Positions 34,702-35,894 of a stretch of 35,894 nt of DNA are shown here, one piece after another. The first letter of the stretch is position 1. Each line of letters opens with the position of its first letter. Source of the stretch: Acidimicrobiales bacterium (GTDB taxonomy: Bacteria > Actinomycetota > Acidimicrobiia > Acidimicrobiales > AC-9); contig DATBBR010000121.1 in assembly GCA_036270875.1 (NCBI GenBank), positions 1-35,894 on the forward strand, read 5' to 3'. The notes beneath the pieces were generated by a model, which was not told the origin of the DNA, did no database searches, and saw only the letters and a program-made list of their open reading frames with translations. A program made the position numbers and the translations under genes.

Positions 34702-35894
34702 ATGAGGTTCGGCATCTTTTACGAGCATCAGCTCCCCCGCCCTTGGGCGCGCGACGACGAGCACCGGCTGCTGAAGGACGCCCTCGAGCAGGTCGAGCTG
34801 GCCGACAAGCTGGGCATCGACTACGTGTGGGAGGTCGAGCACCACTTCCTCGAGGAGTACTCCCACTCCTCGGCCCCCGAGGTCTTCCTCGCCGCCGCCA
34901 GCCAGCGCACCAGCCGCATCCGTCTCGGCCACGGGATCGTGCAGCTGCCGCTGGCGTTCAACCACACAGCCCGGGTGGCGGAGCGCATCGCGACCCTCGA
35001 CCTGGTGTCGGACGGACGGGTCGAGTTCGGTACGGGCGAGTCCTCGTCCGAGGCCGAGCTGGGCGGCTTCGGGGTCGACAGGGCAACCAAGCGCGAGCAG
35101 TGGGACGAGGCACTCGACGCGGTGACCCGGATGTTCGTCGAGGAGCCGTTCGCCGGCTACGAGGGCCGGTACCTGACCATGCCGCAGCGCAACGTGGTGC
35201 CCAAGCCGCTCCAGCGCCCCCACCCGCCCCTGTGGGTGGCGTGCAGCCGACGGGAGACCATCCACCTGGCTGCGACGAAGGGGATCGGTGCGCTCTCCTT
35301 CTCGTTCATCGAGCCTTCCCAGGCCAAGGAATGGGTCGACGACTACTACGCCACCATCGCATCCGACGAGTGCGTCCCCGCCGGGTTCGCCGTCAACCCC
35401 AACCTCGCCGTGGTCATGCCGTTCATGTGCCACGAGGACGAGGAGGTGGCCATCGAGCGGGGGCTCGACGGCGGACACTTCTTCGGTTACTCCCTCGCCC
35501 ACTACTACGTGTTCGGCAACCACTCGCCGGGGCGCACCAACGTCTGGGAGGAGTTCGAGTCCAACCGGGCGCTGTGGGGCTTCGACAAGAAGGTGGCCTC
35601 CCAGACCGGGGGGAGCATCGCGGCCCAGCTGTTCGAGCAGGGCCTGGGCTCGCTGCGGGGAGCGGTGGGCACACCAGACCAGATCCGGGCGCTCATGCGG
35701 GGCTACGCCGACGCCGGCGTCGACCAGGTCATCCTCGTCAGCCAGTCAGGGCGCAACCGCCACGAGCACATCTGTGAGTCGCTCGAGCTGTTCGCCCGAG
35801 AGGTAATGCCCGATCTGCGGGAGGGCGAGGACGCCAGGGAGAAAGCCAAGGCGGAGCGGCTCGCGCCGGCTGCGGAGGCGGCCATGAGCCGGCG
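34702..35894 (+). CDS. LLM-class flavin-dependent oxidoreductase (3' end cut by window)
   Basis: A luciferase-like F420 or FMN-dependent monooxygenase/oxidoreductase with TIM-barrel fold. At least 397 residues are visible and the frame is open at the window end. The start MRFGIFYEHQLPRPW, the VWEVEHHFLEEYSHSSAPEVFLAAASQRT stretch, LGHGIVQLP, ERIATLDLVSDGRVEFGTG and PLQRPHPPLWVA are typical of the bacterial luciferase family. The ATG at 34702 has GCGAGG about seven bases upstream. Substrate and cofactor choice cannot be told from what is visible. It follows the PaaX-type regulator in the same direction. Confidence 0.92.
   Translation, partial: MRFGIFYEHQLPRPWARDDEHRLLKDALEQVELADKLGIDYVWEVEHHFLEEYSHSSAPEVFLAAASQRTSRIRLGHGIVQLPLAFNHTARVAERIATLDLVSDGRVEFGTGESSSEAELGGFGVDRATKREQWDEALDAVTRMFVEEPFAGYEGRYLTMPQRNVVPKPLQRPHPPLWVACSRRETIHLAATKGIGALSFSFIEPSQAKEWVDDYYATIASDECVPAGFAVNPNLAVVMPFMCHEDEEVAIERGLDGGHFFGYSLAHYYVFGNHSPGRTNVWEEFESNRALWGFDKKVASQTGGSIAAQLFEQGLGSLRGAVGTPDQIRALMRGYADAGVDQVILVSQSGRNRHEHICESLELFAREVMPDLREGEDAREKAKAERLAPAAEAAMSR

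Overview
The window is a GC-rich (roughly 70%), densely coded chromosomal segment of an actinobacterium. Frequent GTG starts, 1-4 base stop/start overlaps, several probably leaderless genes and the gene order argS-lysA-hom-thrC-rho-rpmE-prfA-prmC-tsaC-ptp-glyA all fit Actinomycetota. The combination would suit an uncultured or Acidimicrobiia-like lineage, but the sequence alone does not fix the class. About 28 protein genes, one tRNA, one riboswitch and no clear mobile element are present; both end genes (glyA, LLM oxidoreductase) are cut by the window.

Region 1 (1-14140, almost all minus strand) is a conserved housekeeping block. A receiver-only response regulator is translationally coupled to argS, then lysA, hom and thrC. 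After a gap holding a good promoter and a long leader come rho, rpmE, prfA, prmC and tsaC, and then a low-molecular-weight phosphatase gene and glyA. Compared with the classic actinobacterial order, thrB is missing from its place between thrC and rho, and a thiolase-like gene on the opposite strand interrupts the block between tsaC and the phosphatase. Two genes here lack a canonical start codon (phosphatase: ATC; prmC: CTG).

Region 2 (14200-18840) holds tRNA-Arg(CCG), a large secreted beta-propeller/phosphoesterase protein, an epoxide-hydrolase-like enzyme and a DUF1275 membrane protein.

Region 3 (19088-24043) looks like a neutral-lipid storage locus: a wax ester synthase/diacylglycerol acyltransferase, a small phasin-like protein, an alpha/beta hydrolase coupled to a short-chain dehydrogenase, and on the other strand a second, paralogous phasin-like protein followed by an Xre-type regulator. 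The second phasin gene has a near-consensus promoter with a perfect palindrome over its -10 box. The pair recalls the MLDS/MLDSR lipid-droplet protein and regulator of Rhodococcus and the HbhA/regulator pair of mycobacteria. This is the most interesting part of the window.

Region 4 (24228-28860) has a glyoxylate/hydroxypyruvate reductase-type dehydrogenase coupled to an RraA-type aldolase, a convergent ureidoglycolate lyase-like gene, a zinc alcohol dehydrogenase, rpiB and a DMT-type membrane transporter.

Region 5 (28870-35894) has a DEAD-box RNA helicase, an amidase divergent from a macro-domain protein, thiC under a TPP riboswitch, a divergent PaaX-type regulator with a strong promoter, a 32-bp tandem repeat, and a luciferase-like flavin oxidoreductase running off the window.
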